A stretch of 39,516 nt of DNA from Acidobacteriaceae bacterium (GTDB taxonomy: Bacteria; Acidobacteriota; Terriglobia; Terriglobales; Acidobacteriaceae). This document shows positions 25,053-32,580 of this stretch, one piece after another. The position numbers and the translations under genes were made by a program. Within the stretch, counting starts at the first letter, position 1, and each line of letters opens with the position of its first letter. The stretch covers positions 63,853-103,368 of the forward strand of contig PLXP01000098.1 in the NCBI GenBank assembly GCA_003151435.1, written 5' to 3'. A model generated the notes under the pieces. The model had not been told where the DNA came from. It did no database searches and saw only the letters and a list, made by a program, of their open reading frames with translations.

Positions 25053-25088
25053 CGGTCCGGGTGTGACAACCCGGGCCGTTTTGTTTTT
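25053..25088 (+). terminator. Intrinsic terminator after the FecR-like gene
   Basis: CGGTCCGGGT (25053-25062) pairs over 10 bp (one G-T pair) with ACCCGGGCCG (25069-25078), loop GTGACA, followed by TTTTGTTTTT. Located 45 bp after the stop codon. Confidence 0.9.
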
Positions 25089-25155
25089 GGGGGTAATTCC
25101 TGATTCGAGAGGGCTTTACGCTTCGGGGGCCACATCCGCCGGAAAGGCGGACGTG

Positions 25156-25926
25156 TCAGACCTCGTTTGCAAAGTGGGTGACCGCAATGTCAACAGCTTG
25201 CCAAAGCCGGGCGAGTCCTTTGACTACAGGATAGGGGCTGTACTCCCCAAACTCCATGAAGGCTATGCTAGGGGCGGCCTTGATGTTGTCATTAAGTGCT
25301 CGGCTCAGCGCCATCCATTCGGTCGGTGGGAGTTTGCCTTGGTTGAACAAATTTGCCTTCCGTCTCGCGTCGTCCAGGCCGGGTCCGAATTCCACAGAAA
25401 TGCTGGAGGTGATAATCACCAACTCCCTATGCTTGTCGAATCTGTCCATGTTGTGGAGGATGAGGAGTGCACCATTAAGAGTGTCGGGGCCAGCCGCATA
25501 GGGCTGCATGTTTTTGATAAGCGCCAAGACATTAGTGTTAGAGATTGCCTGTACTTTTCTGGCATAAAGCGCCAATTTATCTTTCTTCATCGGTTCATCA
25601 GAAAAGATTGGGAATTCAATCACATTCTGACACTCGCCCCTCTGGACACTGTCGGAGAAGTGCCAGACAACATGATCCAGACAGGACCGAAGATGGTGGA
25701 CGATTTCACCGGCAAGTACGCTGAAAAGCAGTGGGATCGGCTTCGCCTTGTGATAGTCAAGGACTTCCTTCCACGACTCCGAACCTGGATCGGGAATGAT
25801 TGGGTACTTGCCGCCTTGGATGAAGGCGTCGATCTTGGAATTCAGATCGGCGATGTTTTGATCGGCCCGCTTTAGTTTCTCTGCTATTCCGGAGAACGGG
25901 TGGGCCGGTTCATCTCTCCAAGCCAT
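25156..25926 (-). CDS. Uncharacterised protein with a HEPN-like R-x4-H motif
   Basis: I do not recognise a named family. From the ATG at 25924-25926 the product is 256 aa, mostly helical. The striking segment is LLFSVLAGEIVHHLRSCLDHVVWHF, which contains R-SCLD-H, the R-x4-H spacing of HEPN nucleases, followed by a later NGALLILHNMDRFDKHRELV. The frame is open upstream to a TTG at 26001 with a Cys-containing stretch (CPKCNLPADC), but TATAGT lies exactly seven bases upstream of the ATG (25933-25938), which suggests leaderless initiation at MAWRDEP. AT content is higher than in neighbouring genes, a mild sign of transfer. Convergent with the FecR gene. HEPN assignment is tentative. Confidence 0.65.
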   Translation of the reverse strand: MAWRDEPAHPFSGIAEKLKRADQNIADLNSKIDAFIQGGKYPIIPDPGSESWKEVLDYHKAKPIPLLFSVLAGEIVHHLRSCLDHVVWHFSDSVQRGECQNVIEFPIFSDEPMKKDKLALYARKVQAISNTNVLALIKNMQPYAAGPDTLNGALLILHNMDRFDKHRELVIITSSISVEFGPGLDDARRKANLFNQGKLPPTEWMALSRALNDNIKAAPSIAFMEFGEYSPYPVVKGLARLWQAVDIAVTHFANEV

Positions 25927-25932
25927 TAAAAT

Positions 25933-25938
25933 ACTATA
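25933..25938 (-). promoter_or_regulatory. Probable -10 box for a leaderless transcript
   Basis: TATAGT on the minus strand, six bases then ATG, which places the expected +1 on the A of the start codon. No convincing -35 was found. Confidence 0.4.
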
Positions 25939-26011
25939 CTTGCAGTCAGCTGGTAGATTGCATTTTGGACACACCTCAGTCACAATGAGATTGCCCAACA
26001 ATCCCGGAACT

Positions 26012-26036
26012 GCCCCGACCGCAAATCGGGGCTTTT
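26012..26036 (+). terminator. Terminator-like hairpin with no obvious upstream gene
   Basis: GCCCCGA (26012-26018), loop CCGCAAA, TCGGGGC (26026-26032), then TTTT. It points along the plus strand, but no plus-strand gene ends before it. It may close a short RNA or be a relic. Confidence 0.5.
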
Positions 26037-26046
26037 CTATTTGTGA

Positions 26047-26076
26047 TTGATTATGGCAAAGTCAGCCAAGTATATT
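26047..26076 (+). promoter_or_regulatory. Predicted promoter of the serine pathway genes
   Basis: TTGATT (26047-26052) and TATATT (26071-26076) with an 18-base spacer. The leader of about 90 bases contains GCCGGC-TTG-GCCGGC (26145-26159) close to the ribosome site. Confidence 0.45.
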
Positions 26077-26175
26077 ATTACCGGTTTTGCACAGATCACT
26101 TATTCACATAAACCACAAGAATGTGTATTCTGTGATTGCTGATCTGCCGGCTTGGCCGGCCCAAAAGGAGAAACC

Positions 26176-27351
26176 ATGATTCGCAAGACACGCCTGTTTA
26201 CACCCGGTCCGACTCCCCTGCTGCCGGCTGCCCAGTTTGCCATGGCGGCCGCGGACATGCACCACCGCACGCCTGAGTTCCGCGCCCTGTTCCTGAAGGT
26301 GCTGGCGCAACTGAAGGTCTTTGTGGGTACGAAGAACGATGTGCTGTTGCTGTCGTGTTCCGGCACAGGGGCGATGGAGGCATCGGTGTCGAACCTGACC
26401 TCGCCGGGCGACCGCGTGCTGGTGCTGACGGCCGGCAAGTTTGGCGAGCGCTGGCGCGATCTGGCCAAGGCGTTTGGCTGCGAGGTGGAGCTGGTGAGCG
26501 CGCCCTATGGGCAGACGTTCGACCTGGCCGCGGTAAAGGCGGCGCTGACGCCGGAGACGAAGGCTGTCTACATGCAGGCCACCGAGACCTCGACGGCGGT
26601 GCGGCACGATGTGGAGGCCGTGGCCAAGCTGATCGAGGATGCGGGCAGCGAGGCGCTGCTGGTGGTGGATGGAATTACCGGGCTGGGCACCACGCATTTT
26701 GACGTGGACGGCTGGGGCATCGACATTCTGATCGGCGGATCGCAGAAGGCGGTGATGATTCCGCCGGGGCTGGCTTACCTGAGCGTGAGCGAAAAGGCGT
26801 GGGCGGCGATGGAGAAGTCGAAGAATCCGCGCTACTACTTTGACCTGCGCAAGGAACGCAAGAACGCGGCGAAGGGCGAGAGCGCGTACACGCCCGCGGT
26901 GGCGCTGATTGCGGGGCTGGGCGCGGCGCTGGACTACATTGCGGGGCAGGCGGGCGGGGACCTGGAGAAGGGCCGCATCGCGCTGGTCGACAATGCGATT
27001 ACCAATGCGGCGGCGACGCGCGCGGGGCTGGTGAAGCTGGGATTCACGCTGTTTGCGCCCACGGCTCCGGCGGCGGCGGCTACCGCGGTGGCAGTGCCGG
27101 AGGGCATGAACTCCGGCGACGTGGTGAAGGCGTTGAAGGCCAGGTTCAGCCTGGTAACGGCCAACGGACAGGGCGAGATGCAGGGCAAGATCTTCCGCGT
27201 GGCGCATTTGGGGTTCTTTGATTTTCTCGACACGATTGCGTTTCTGGGCGCGATGGAGCACATTGCCAAAGACACGCTGGGGTTGCCGGTGGAGTATGGG
27301 CAAGCAGTGGCGGCGGCGCAGCAGGTTTACGCAGAAACGTACAAAGAGTAG
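26176..27351 (+). CDS. Class V aminotransferase (serine-pyruvate / alanine-glyoxylate type)
   Basis: PLP-dependent aminotransferase of fold type I, class V, 391 aa. Opening RKTRLFTPGPTPLLPAAQFA is typical; the cofactor region includes SCSGTGAMEASVSNL and VVDGITGLG, and the PLP Lys is in GGSQKAVMIPPGLAYL. The C-terminal domain has FRVAHLGFFDFLD. ATG at 26176 is preceded by AAAAGGAG. The gene lies 93 bp upstream of serA on the same strand, so the likely reaction is the phosphoserine aminotransferase step (or serine-glyoxylate exchange) of serine metabolism, in place of a SerC, which is not visible in this window. Substrate assignment is from context. Confidence 0.9.
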   Translation: MIRKTRLFTPGPTPLLPAAQFAMAAADMHHRTPEFRALFLKVLAQLKVFVGTKNDVLLLSCSGTGAMEASVSNLTSPGDRVLVLTAGKFGERWRDLAKAFGCEVELVSAPYGQTFDLAAVKAALTPETKAVYMQATETSTAVRHDVEAVAKLIEDAGSEALLVVDGITGLGTTHFDVDGWGIDILIGGSQKAVMIPPGLAYLSVSEKAWAAMEKSKNPRYYFDLRKERKNAAKGESAYTPAVALIAGLGAALDYIAGQAGGDLEKGRIALVDNAITNAAATRAGLVKLGFTLFAPTAPAAAATAVAVPEGMNSGDVVKALKARFSLVTANGQGEMQGKIFRVAHLGFFDFLDTIAFLGAMEHIAKDTLGLPVEYGQAVAAAQQVYAETYKE

Positions 27352-27361
27352 GTCGGTGTCT

Positions 27362-27393
27362 CCCAGGTCTCAGAAGCGAGACCTGGGGCACCC
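27362..27393. repeat. Palindromic extragenic repeat (GGTCTC stem)
   Basis: CCCAGGTCTC (27362-27371), loop AGAAGC, GAGACCTGGG (27378-27387): a perfect 10-bp stem, followed by GCACCC. Same family as 37722-37752. It lies just after the aminotransferase stop. Confidence 0.8.
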
Positions 27394-27394
27394 G

Positions 27395-27422
27395 CAGTTG
27401 TCAGTTGTCAGTTGTCAGTGAT
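27395..27422. repeat. Short heptad repeat, four units
   Basis: CAGTTGT three times then CAGTGAT, same consensus as the long array at 21575. It lies between the palindrome and the HTH-SerA start. Confidence 0.8.
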
Positions 27423-27444
27423 CACTTTAACGGGAGCTGTATTC

Positions 27445-29280
27445 ATGGCTGAACTTGGGTTTGGCGAGAAGCTGCTGATCGCACGCAAGCAGCTGGATCT
27501 CTATCAATACGAAATGGCCGAGCGGCTGGGTGTGCACCCCAACTCCATCTGGAAGTATGAGCGGGGCGAGGGTAAGCCGCACGCAGCGGTGATGCGGATG
27601 TTCGACCTGATGTGCGAGAAGGAAAACATCCGGTTTGACGAGTACGAAGGCGCGTCCGCCGCGGCGGACAAGGGAGAGGCAATGAAGATCGTACTGGCAG
27701 AGAAGGTGTCTCCGGCAACATTGGCAGTCTTTGCGGCCGAGCCGGGATGGGAAGTTCTGACGCACGACCAGTTGCCGGATGGTTTGCCGGCGGCCCTGGC
27801 CGATGCCGACGCGCTGGTGGTGCGCAGCGCGGTGCAGGTGGACGATGCGCTGATGGAGCAGGCGCCGAAGTTGCGCGTGGTAGGCCGCGCAGGCGTGGGC
27901 GTGGACAACATCGACGCCGATGCGGCAACGCGGCGCGGGATTGTGGTGATGAACACGCCGGGCGCGAACGCGGTGGCCGTGGCCGAGTTGACGATTGGGC
28001 TGATGCTGGCGCTGGCGCGCAAGGTGCCGGCGGCCAATGCCTCAATGCACGCCGGAAAGTGGGAGAAGAAGAGCCTGCAAGGGGCGGAACTGCGCGGCAA
28101 GACGCTGGGCATTCTGGGGCTGGGGCGGATTGGGCTGGAGGTGGCGAAGCGGGCGCGGGGATTTGGCCTGGAGATTATCGGCAGCGATCCGTTTGTATCG
28201 GCCGCGGTGGCGAGGGAGAACGGCATCAAGCTGGTGACGCTGGACGAACTGATTGCGGGATCGGACTACCTGACGCTGCACGTGGGGCTGACGCCGCAAA
28301 CGACCGGCGTGATCAACGCGAAGACGCTGGAAAAGATGAAGAAGGGCGTGCGGATTGTGAACTGCGCGCGCGGCGAGTTGATCGAGGATGCGGCGCTGGT
28401 TGAGGCGCTCAAGAGCGGCCAGGTGGCGGGGGCGGCGCTGGATGTGTTCACCGTAGAGCCACCGAAAGACTCGCCTTATGCGGAGCTGGACAACGTGATT
28501 CTGACACCGCACGTCGCCGGTTCGACAGCCGAAGCGCAGGAGGCGGTCGGCATCCAGATTGCACGGCAGGTGCGCGACTACCTGAAGCTGGGCGTAGTGC
28601 AGAACGCGGTGAACCTGCCCTCGCTGAGCCACGAAGAATATGTGCAACTGGCGCCGTACATTGACCTGGCGACGCGGCTGGGGTCGTTCCTGGCGCAGAC
28701 CGGCAAAGGCGGAATTGAGGCCATTCAGATTGTGTATGGCGGCGCGCTGACCGAGGCTAAAACGGACCTGGTGCGCAACTCGGCGATTGCCGGGCTGCTG
28801 CAGGGGTCAGAGAACGTGAACCGCATCAACGCGGCGGCGGTGGCGGAGGAGCGGGGCATCCGCGTGCACGAGGAAAAGCAGGAGAGCCATCGCGGCGGCG
28901 CTGCCACGATGCTGGCGGTGGAGTTGCATTCGGCTGCCGGAACCAGCCACGCGACGGCCACAGTCATCCACGGCGAGCAGCCGCGGCTGCTGGAGTTTGA
29001 CGGCATCGACGTGGAGGCTCCGCTGGAGGGAAATCTGCTGGTGTGCCGCAACCTGGACGTACCGGGTGTGATTGGCAGGATCGGAACCATTCTTGGCGAG
29101 TGTGGCGTGAATATCGCCAACTTTGCGCTGGGACGGGACCGGTCGGGGTTGAAGCCGGTGCAGGCGCTGGCGGTGGTGCAGGTGGATGCGCCGGTCCCGG
29201 ACGATGTGCTGCAGGCGCTGCTGAAGATCGAGGCGCTGCTGGAGGTAAGGCTGGTGAAGCTGCCGGAAAGTGGGAACTAG
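27445..29280 (+). CDS. serA: D-3-phosphoglycerate dehydrogenase with an in-frame N-terminal XRE helix-turn-helix
   Basis: One open frame of 611 aa. Residues about 1-60 are a Cro/XRE-type HTH (FGEKLLIARKQLDLYQYEMA, ERLGVHPNSIWKYERGEGKP). After a linker (EYEGASAAADKGEA) an ordinary 532-aa SerA begins at MKIVLAEKVS (ATG 27682). SerA features: VVGRAGVGVDNID, Rossmann motif GILGLGRIGLEVAKRA, catalytic Arg/Glu/His in LTLHVGL, NCARGELIEDA and LTPHVAGSTAEAQ, then the ASB regulatory domain and a C-terminal ACT domain (VIGRIGTILGECGVNIANF). It oxidises 3-phosphoglycerate to start serine synthesis. Both starts have ribosome sites: CGGGAG before 27445 and GGGAGAGG before 27682. So either a fusion protein, or two products sharing a frame without a stop, or both. 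Confidence 0.9.
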   Translation: MAELGFGEKLLIARKQLDLYQYEMAERLGVHPNSIWKYERGEGKPHAAVMRMFDLMCEKENIRFDEYEGASAAADKGEAMKIVLAEKVSPATLAVFAAEPGWEVLTHDQLPDGLPAALADADALVVRSAVQVDDALMEQAPKLRVVGRAGVGVDNIDADAATRRGIVVMNTPGANAVAVAELTIGLMLALARKVPAANASMHAGKWEKKSLQGAELRGKTLGILGLGRIGLEVAKRARGFGLEIIGSDPFVSAAVARENGIKLVTLDELIAGSDYLTLHVGLTPQTTGVINAKTLEKMKKGVRIVNCARGELIEDAALVEALKSGQVAGAALDVFTVEPPKDSPYAELDNVILTPHVAGSTAEAQEAVGIQIARQVRDYLKLGVVQNAVNLPSLSHEEYVQLAPYIDLATRLGSFLAQTGKGGIEAIQIVYGGALTEAKTDLVRNSAIAGLLQGSENVNRINAAAVAEERGIRVHEEKQESHRGGAATMLAVELHSAAGTSHATATVIHGEQPRLLEFDGIDVEAPLEGNLLVCRNLDVPGVIGRIGTILGECGVNIANFALGRDRSGLKPVQALAVVQVDAPVPDDVLQALLKIEALLEVRLVKLPESGN

Positions 29281-29343
29281 CGGGGGCGATTCTGCGGAAT
29301 TCGCCGGACCATCTCGCTTCGCTCGAAATGGCCGGCTTCACCC

Positions 29344-29375
29344 AGCCCCCGGCGCCGAACCTGACGCCGGGGGCT
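29344..29375. repeat. GC-rich hairpin after serA
   Basis: AGCCCCCGGCG (29344-29354) and CGCCGGGGGCT (29365-29375) form a perfect 11-bp stem with a 10-base loop, 64 bp after the serA stop. No T-run, but likely the 3' end structure of the serine transcript. The rest of 29281-29524 shows no gene. Confidence 0.65.
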
Positions 29376-29524
29376 GGTGGTGAGCGAACTCTGGACCGCA
29401 AACCCGGTTATACCGTAAGGGGGTACAACCGGGAGGCTAATTCCGAATGCGTCCGATATGCCATTGCTTGCCGGTATCGGAACTGGCGGGAGGCGCTTAC
29501 ACGCGCGCCCCCCCATCCAATGAG

Positions 29525-29752
29525 TCAGGAATGCAGAGTGACCGGCTGCCAAAGGATGCGACGGTAAGGATACGTGTGCTGATGGTGATTCTGCGGAGGA
29601 AGCGAGTGATATTTGGCAGTTCCAATTTCGTGCCCGCATCCCGTGCATTTGTAAATGCCTCCAAACGGAGCCGCTGTTCCCGGTTCGAAGACTTGAGCAA
29701 AGATGGGGCTATTGCTGTATGAGAGGTCACTCGTTTGTTGATACAAGGCCAT
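29525..29752 (-). CDS. Small zinc-ribbon-like protein
   Basis: 75-aa protein starting MALYQQTSDLSYSN, with a central GIYKCTGCGHEIGTAKYHSL and PPQNHHQHTYPYRRILWQ. One CxxC pair plus a His-rich PPQNHHQH segment suggests a single metal site. Similar short proteins of unknown role occur in other bacteria. I moved the start from 29779 to 29752 because AAAGGAG lies seven bases upstream of that ATG and the MALYQQ N-terminus is the one known from relatives. It stands alone. Confidence 0.75.
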   Translation of the reverse strand: MALYQQTSDLSYSNSPIFAQVFEPGTAAPFGGIYKCTGCGHEIGTAKYHSLPPQNHHQHTYPYRRILWQPVTLHS

Positions 29753-30214
29753 GGTCCAACTCCTTTCGTTGAAAAACACTTGTGTACCGCCAGGGAATTG
29801 GTGCTAGCATGGCTTCGCGTCAGTTCCAACTGGCCAATAGAAACTGAGCGGGTCGCTTGCTTTCCTAGGGCGGTGCGACCCGTGCAGCCTGCCCTCACCC
29901 GAATTCTGGCTCTGGGCAGTTGAGAAAATACCGCTGTCTGTAGGGCAAGTCAAGCTCAAACCACCATATTTTGTATTTTGTTTGCAATTCTTCGTATCCG
30001 CTCTGTAAAGACGGCGGAACATAGTCCGTTCTTTTCACTAACAATAGGATCGACCATTCCTGATTCCCGAAACAGGCTCGAGCCTCTGCTGTAGGTCTTC
30101 ACGCCTCAACCAACGCATTCAAGGACTTGCAGTCGTGCGCAATGTTACAAACGTGTTAAGATCGCCTTCTAAGGAGCTGGCACTCCCCTTTTTCAACCCG
30201 CCGGAACCGACCTC
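29753..30214. other. Intergenic gap upstream of sixA
   Basis: About 460 bases of lower GC than surroundings. A hairpin CGGGTCGC (about 29848-29855) with GCGACCCG (about 29874-29881) is visible; no convincing gene on either strand. AAGGAG at about 30172 is too far (about 40 bases) from the sixA ATG to serve it. Confidence 0.45.
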
Positions 30215-30742
30215 ATGAACCTGTACCTGATGCGTCACGCCAATGCCGGATTGAACCGGCCGAATCCCCTGCTCGACTGCAAACGAGGGCTGATTAAAGA
30301 AGGCAAGGAGCAGTGCATGTTGATGGCGCGCGTTCTGAGCGCACTCAAGGTGCAGGTGGATGTGATCGTCTCAAGCCCACTGAAGCGGGCGCTGCAGACC
30401 GCGCAGTTTGTGGGCACGGAGCTGGGATACGACTCCAAAGTCGAAATCAGCAGTGCGCTGGAGCCGGTGGCCGAGTACGCTGACTTTCAGGATCTGCTGG
30501 CAAAATACAGCGATCGTGAAGGCGTGCTGGTGGTGGGCCACAACCCCAGCCTGTTCCAATTCCTGGGCAAGCTGGTGACCGGCAATGGCGGAGCCAATCT
30601 GCGCATGCGCAAGGGAGCGGTGGCCCGCATCGACCTCGACCGTCACCCGCCCCAGTTGCAGTGGCTCATCGACCCGCGCATGGTCCGCTCCATCTACGCC
30701 AGCGTGGCAAAGAACTCGCGCCCGAAGACTTCGCGGAAGTAA
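30215..30742 (+). CDS. sixA: SixA-like phosphohistidine phosphatase
   Basis: Histidine phosphatase superfamily member of 175 aa. The catalytic RHG-type motif is LYLMRHANAG at the N-terminus; further landmarks are VIVSSPLKRALQTAQFV and VLVVGHNPSLFQFLGKL with the second His. SixA removes phosphate from phosphohistidine in signalling proteins, in E. coli the phosphotransferase protein NPr. The last 49 bases overlap the 3' end of the convergent ppx gene, and the basic C-terminal tail SVAKNSRPKTSRK is encoded there. Confidence 0.88.
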   Translation: MNLYLMRHANAGLNRPNPLLDCKRGLIKEGKEQCMLMARVLSALKVQVDVIVSSPLKRALQTAQFVGTELGYDSKVEISSALEPVAEYADFQDLLAKYSDREGVLVVGHNPSLFQFLGKLVTGNGGANLRMRKGAVARIDLDRHPPQLQWLIDPRMVRSIYASVAKNSRPKTSRK

Positions 30743-32292
30743 CCCGACTCTTTGCGCAGCGACCATAGCTCCAGCTCGGCCCCGGTGCGTCCCGGCTTGA
30801 TCTCGAGGTAAACCCGTTTGGGGTAGACCTTGGCGGCCACGCGCAGCACGTCGCTGGCGCGGTCCTGATTGAGGGCCTCGGCCAGCCGCAGCAGCACCAC
30901 GGCGCGATGCACGTTCTTGTGCTCCTCCGCGGGAATGTTGCGCAGGGCGCGGTCGCCCGGTTGGGGGCGGCTCTTGCCCATGTAGCGCGCGATGGCAGAA
31001 ACCACCGTTCTCTGCACCGGCGTGTACCCATACATTTCAGAGCTGGAGATGATGTACTGCGTATGCCGGTGGTGGCCCTGGTGGTTGACGAATTTTCCGG
31101 TGTCGCGCAGCAGGGCGGCGGCGGCCAGCCAGTTTTCATACTCCGGGGGCAACTGGTGCAGCGCCTTCAGTTCGCGGAAGAGCTGCACGGCGTGCGCCCT
31201 GACCGGCTCGGCCTGCCGCAGGTCGACGCCATAGCGCCGCGCGGTGGCCAGCACGCTCTCCCAGCGTTCGTGTTCGAACTCCAGGTGGCCGCTGGCGCGT
31301 GCGTCGGTCTCGGCCAGCATCTGGACCAGGATGCCGTCCTTCAGTCCCAACGGCGAATAGCGGAATCCGGGCAGGCCGAAGCTCTCAAGCAGCTCGGCGT
31401 AGACCTGCGCGCCGGCCACGATGATCTCCGCCCGCCGCGGGCCGATGCCGGGCATGGCCTCGCGTTCGGGGAGTGTCATTTTGGCGATTTTGGCGGCGAG
31501 TTTGCGTACCACGGGTGTCGGTGCAATCCCCGCCATTCCGGTGGAAAGGACCCCTCGCGTCGACGCGGACGCTCGCGGCTTTCTGGCCGCTTTTTTGGCG
31601 GGCTTGCCGCCGATCTTGCCGGATTTGGCCACGGCCGCGCAGGCCTCTGCCAGCGCCGCCGCCGTGCCGGACGTGGCAATCACCAGCGAGACGTTCCGCC
31701 CCTCGAACCGTCGGCGCGCACGGCGCAGTTCGCGGGTGATGAGTTGCCGCATCTGCGCGAGGCCGTCGGCGGGGGCCGGGTCGGTGGTGAGAAACTCCTC
31801 TGTCAGGCGAACCGCGCCCAGGGGCAGGCTGACCGTCTCCTGGAGGCGTTTTCGCTCGGAGAGGGTGATCTCGCAGCTTCCGCCGCCCAGGTCGACGAGG
31901 AGCACGCGGCCGCCCATGCCCGGTTCGTTGATCAGGCCGCGATGGATGAGTCGGCCCTCTTCCAGCCCGGAGATGATCTCCATGTTCCAGCCGGTTTCAG
32001 CCTTGACCCACGCCTGAAAGGCCTGCGCGTTGCGCGCATCGCGCATGGCCGCGGTGGCCACCACGCGAATCCGGTCCACCGCGTGCGCCTGCACCGCGCG
32101 CTGGAAGCGCTTGAGCGCCCGCAGCGTGGCTGCCATGGCCTCCGGCGACACCAGCCCCGACTCAAAGACGCTGCCGCCGAGGCGCGTGACTTCGCGGTCT
32201 TCATGCAGGGTCTTGAGCCGGTGCGCCACAACCTTTGCAATCTTGAGCCTGCAGGAATTGGAACCGATATCAATGGCGGCAAAGGTGGGCAT
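30694..32292 (-). CDS. ppx: Exopolyphosphatase / guanosine pentaphosphatase (Ppx/GppA)
   Basis: Ppx/GppA phosphatase hydrolysing polyphosphate or pppGpp. The N-terminal actin-like ATPase fold has ATFAAIDIGSNSCRLKI, RVVATAAMRDARN, the phosphate loop VLLVDLGGGSCEI and SGTAAALAEACA. A long basic insertion GGKPAKKAARKPRASASTRG (about 223-242) interrupts the fold. The C-terminal part is an HD-like helical domain (NWLAAAALLRDTGKFVNHQGHHRHTQYII). 532 aa is typical of the long form. It converges on and overlaps sixA by 49 bp. No polyphosphate kinase in the window. Confidence 0.9.
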   Translation of the reverse strand: MPTFAAIDIGSNSCRLKIAKVVAHRLKTLHEDREVTRLGGSVFESGLVSPEAMAATLRALKRFQRAVQAHAVDRIRVVATAAMRDARNAQAFQAWVKAETGWNMEIISGLEEGRLIHRGLINEPGMGGRVLLVDLGGGSCEITLSERKRLQETVSLPLGAVRLTEEFLTTDPAPADGLAQMRQLITRELRRARRRFEGRNVSLVIATSGTAAALAEACAAVAKSGKIGGKPAKKAARKPRASASTRGVLSTGMAGIAPTPVVRKLAAKIAKMTLPEREAMPGIGPRRAEIIVAGAQVYAELLESFGLPGFRYSPLGLKDGILVQMLAETDARASGHLEFEHERWESVLATARRYGVDLRQAEPVRAHAVQLFRELKALHQLPPEYENWLAAAALLRDTGKFVNHQGHHRHTQYIISSSEMYGYTPVQRTVVSAIARYMGKSRPQPGDRALRNIPAEEHKNVHRAVVLLRLAEALNQDRASDVLRVAAKVYPKRVYLEIKPGRTGAELELWSLRKESGYFREVFGREFFATLA

Positions 32293-32580
32293 AGGGGTGT
32301 TCGGCGCGCTCCGAAACGAGGGAATATGTCTCTGGGCTCACGATACACGACCGCGGCGAGGGACCGCTGTGTGCACACGGCCTTCAGCGCGCGGCGGCAA
32401 GATCGTTGCGGCGACGACCGCGATTCGGCAACGGTGAATCCACAGCGAATATTTCATGAATAGTTGTGCGAGCGCTCAATAGACCGCGTTCCAGCGTCAA
32501 TGAAACGGGGGCCGCCATCTGCCAATGCGAGATGGCGTACCAAAGCGGCTGCTATCCTGATGCTTGCAGCGTTACCCACG

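Noticed and set aside
25940..26010. tRNA-like string TCAGCTGGTAGA and TTTTGGA before a terminator
   Set aside because: No T-arm, no paired acceptor or anticodon stems; at most a remnant.
26104..27303. 399-aa minus-strand frame opposite the aminotransferase
   Set aside because: Arg/His-rich shadow typical of high-GC antisense frames.
30907..32463. 518-aa plus-strand frame opposite ppx
   Set aside because: Antisense of a clear Ppx protein; His/Gly/Arg-rich composition.
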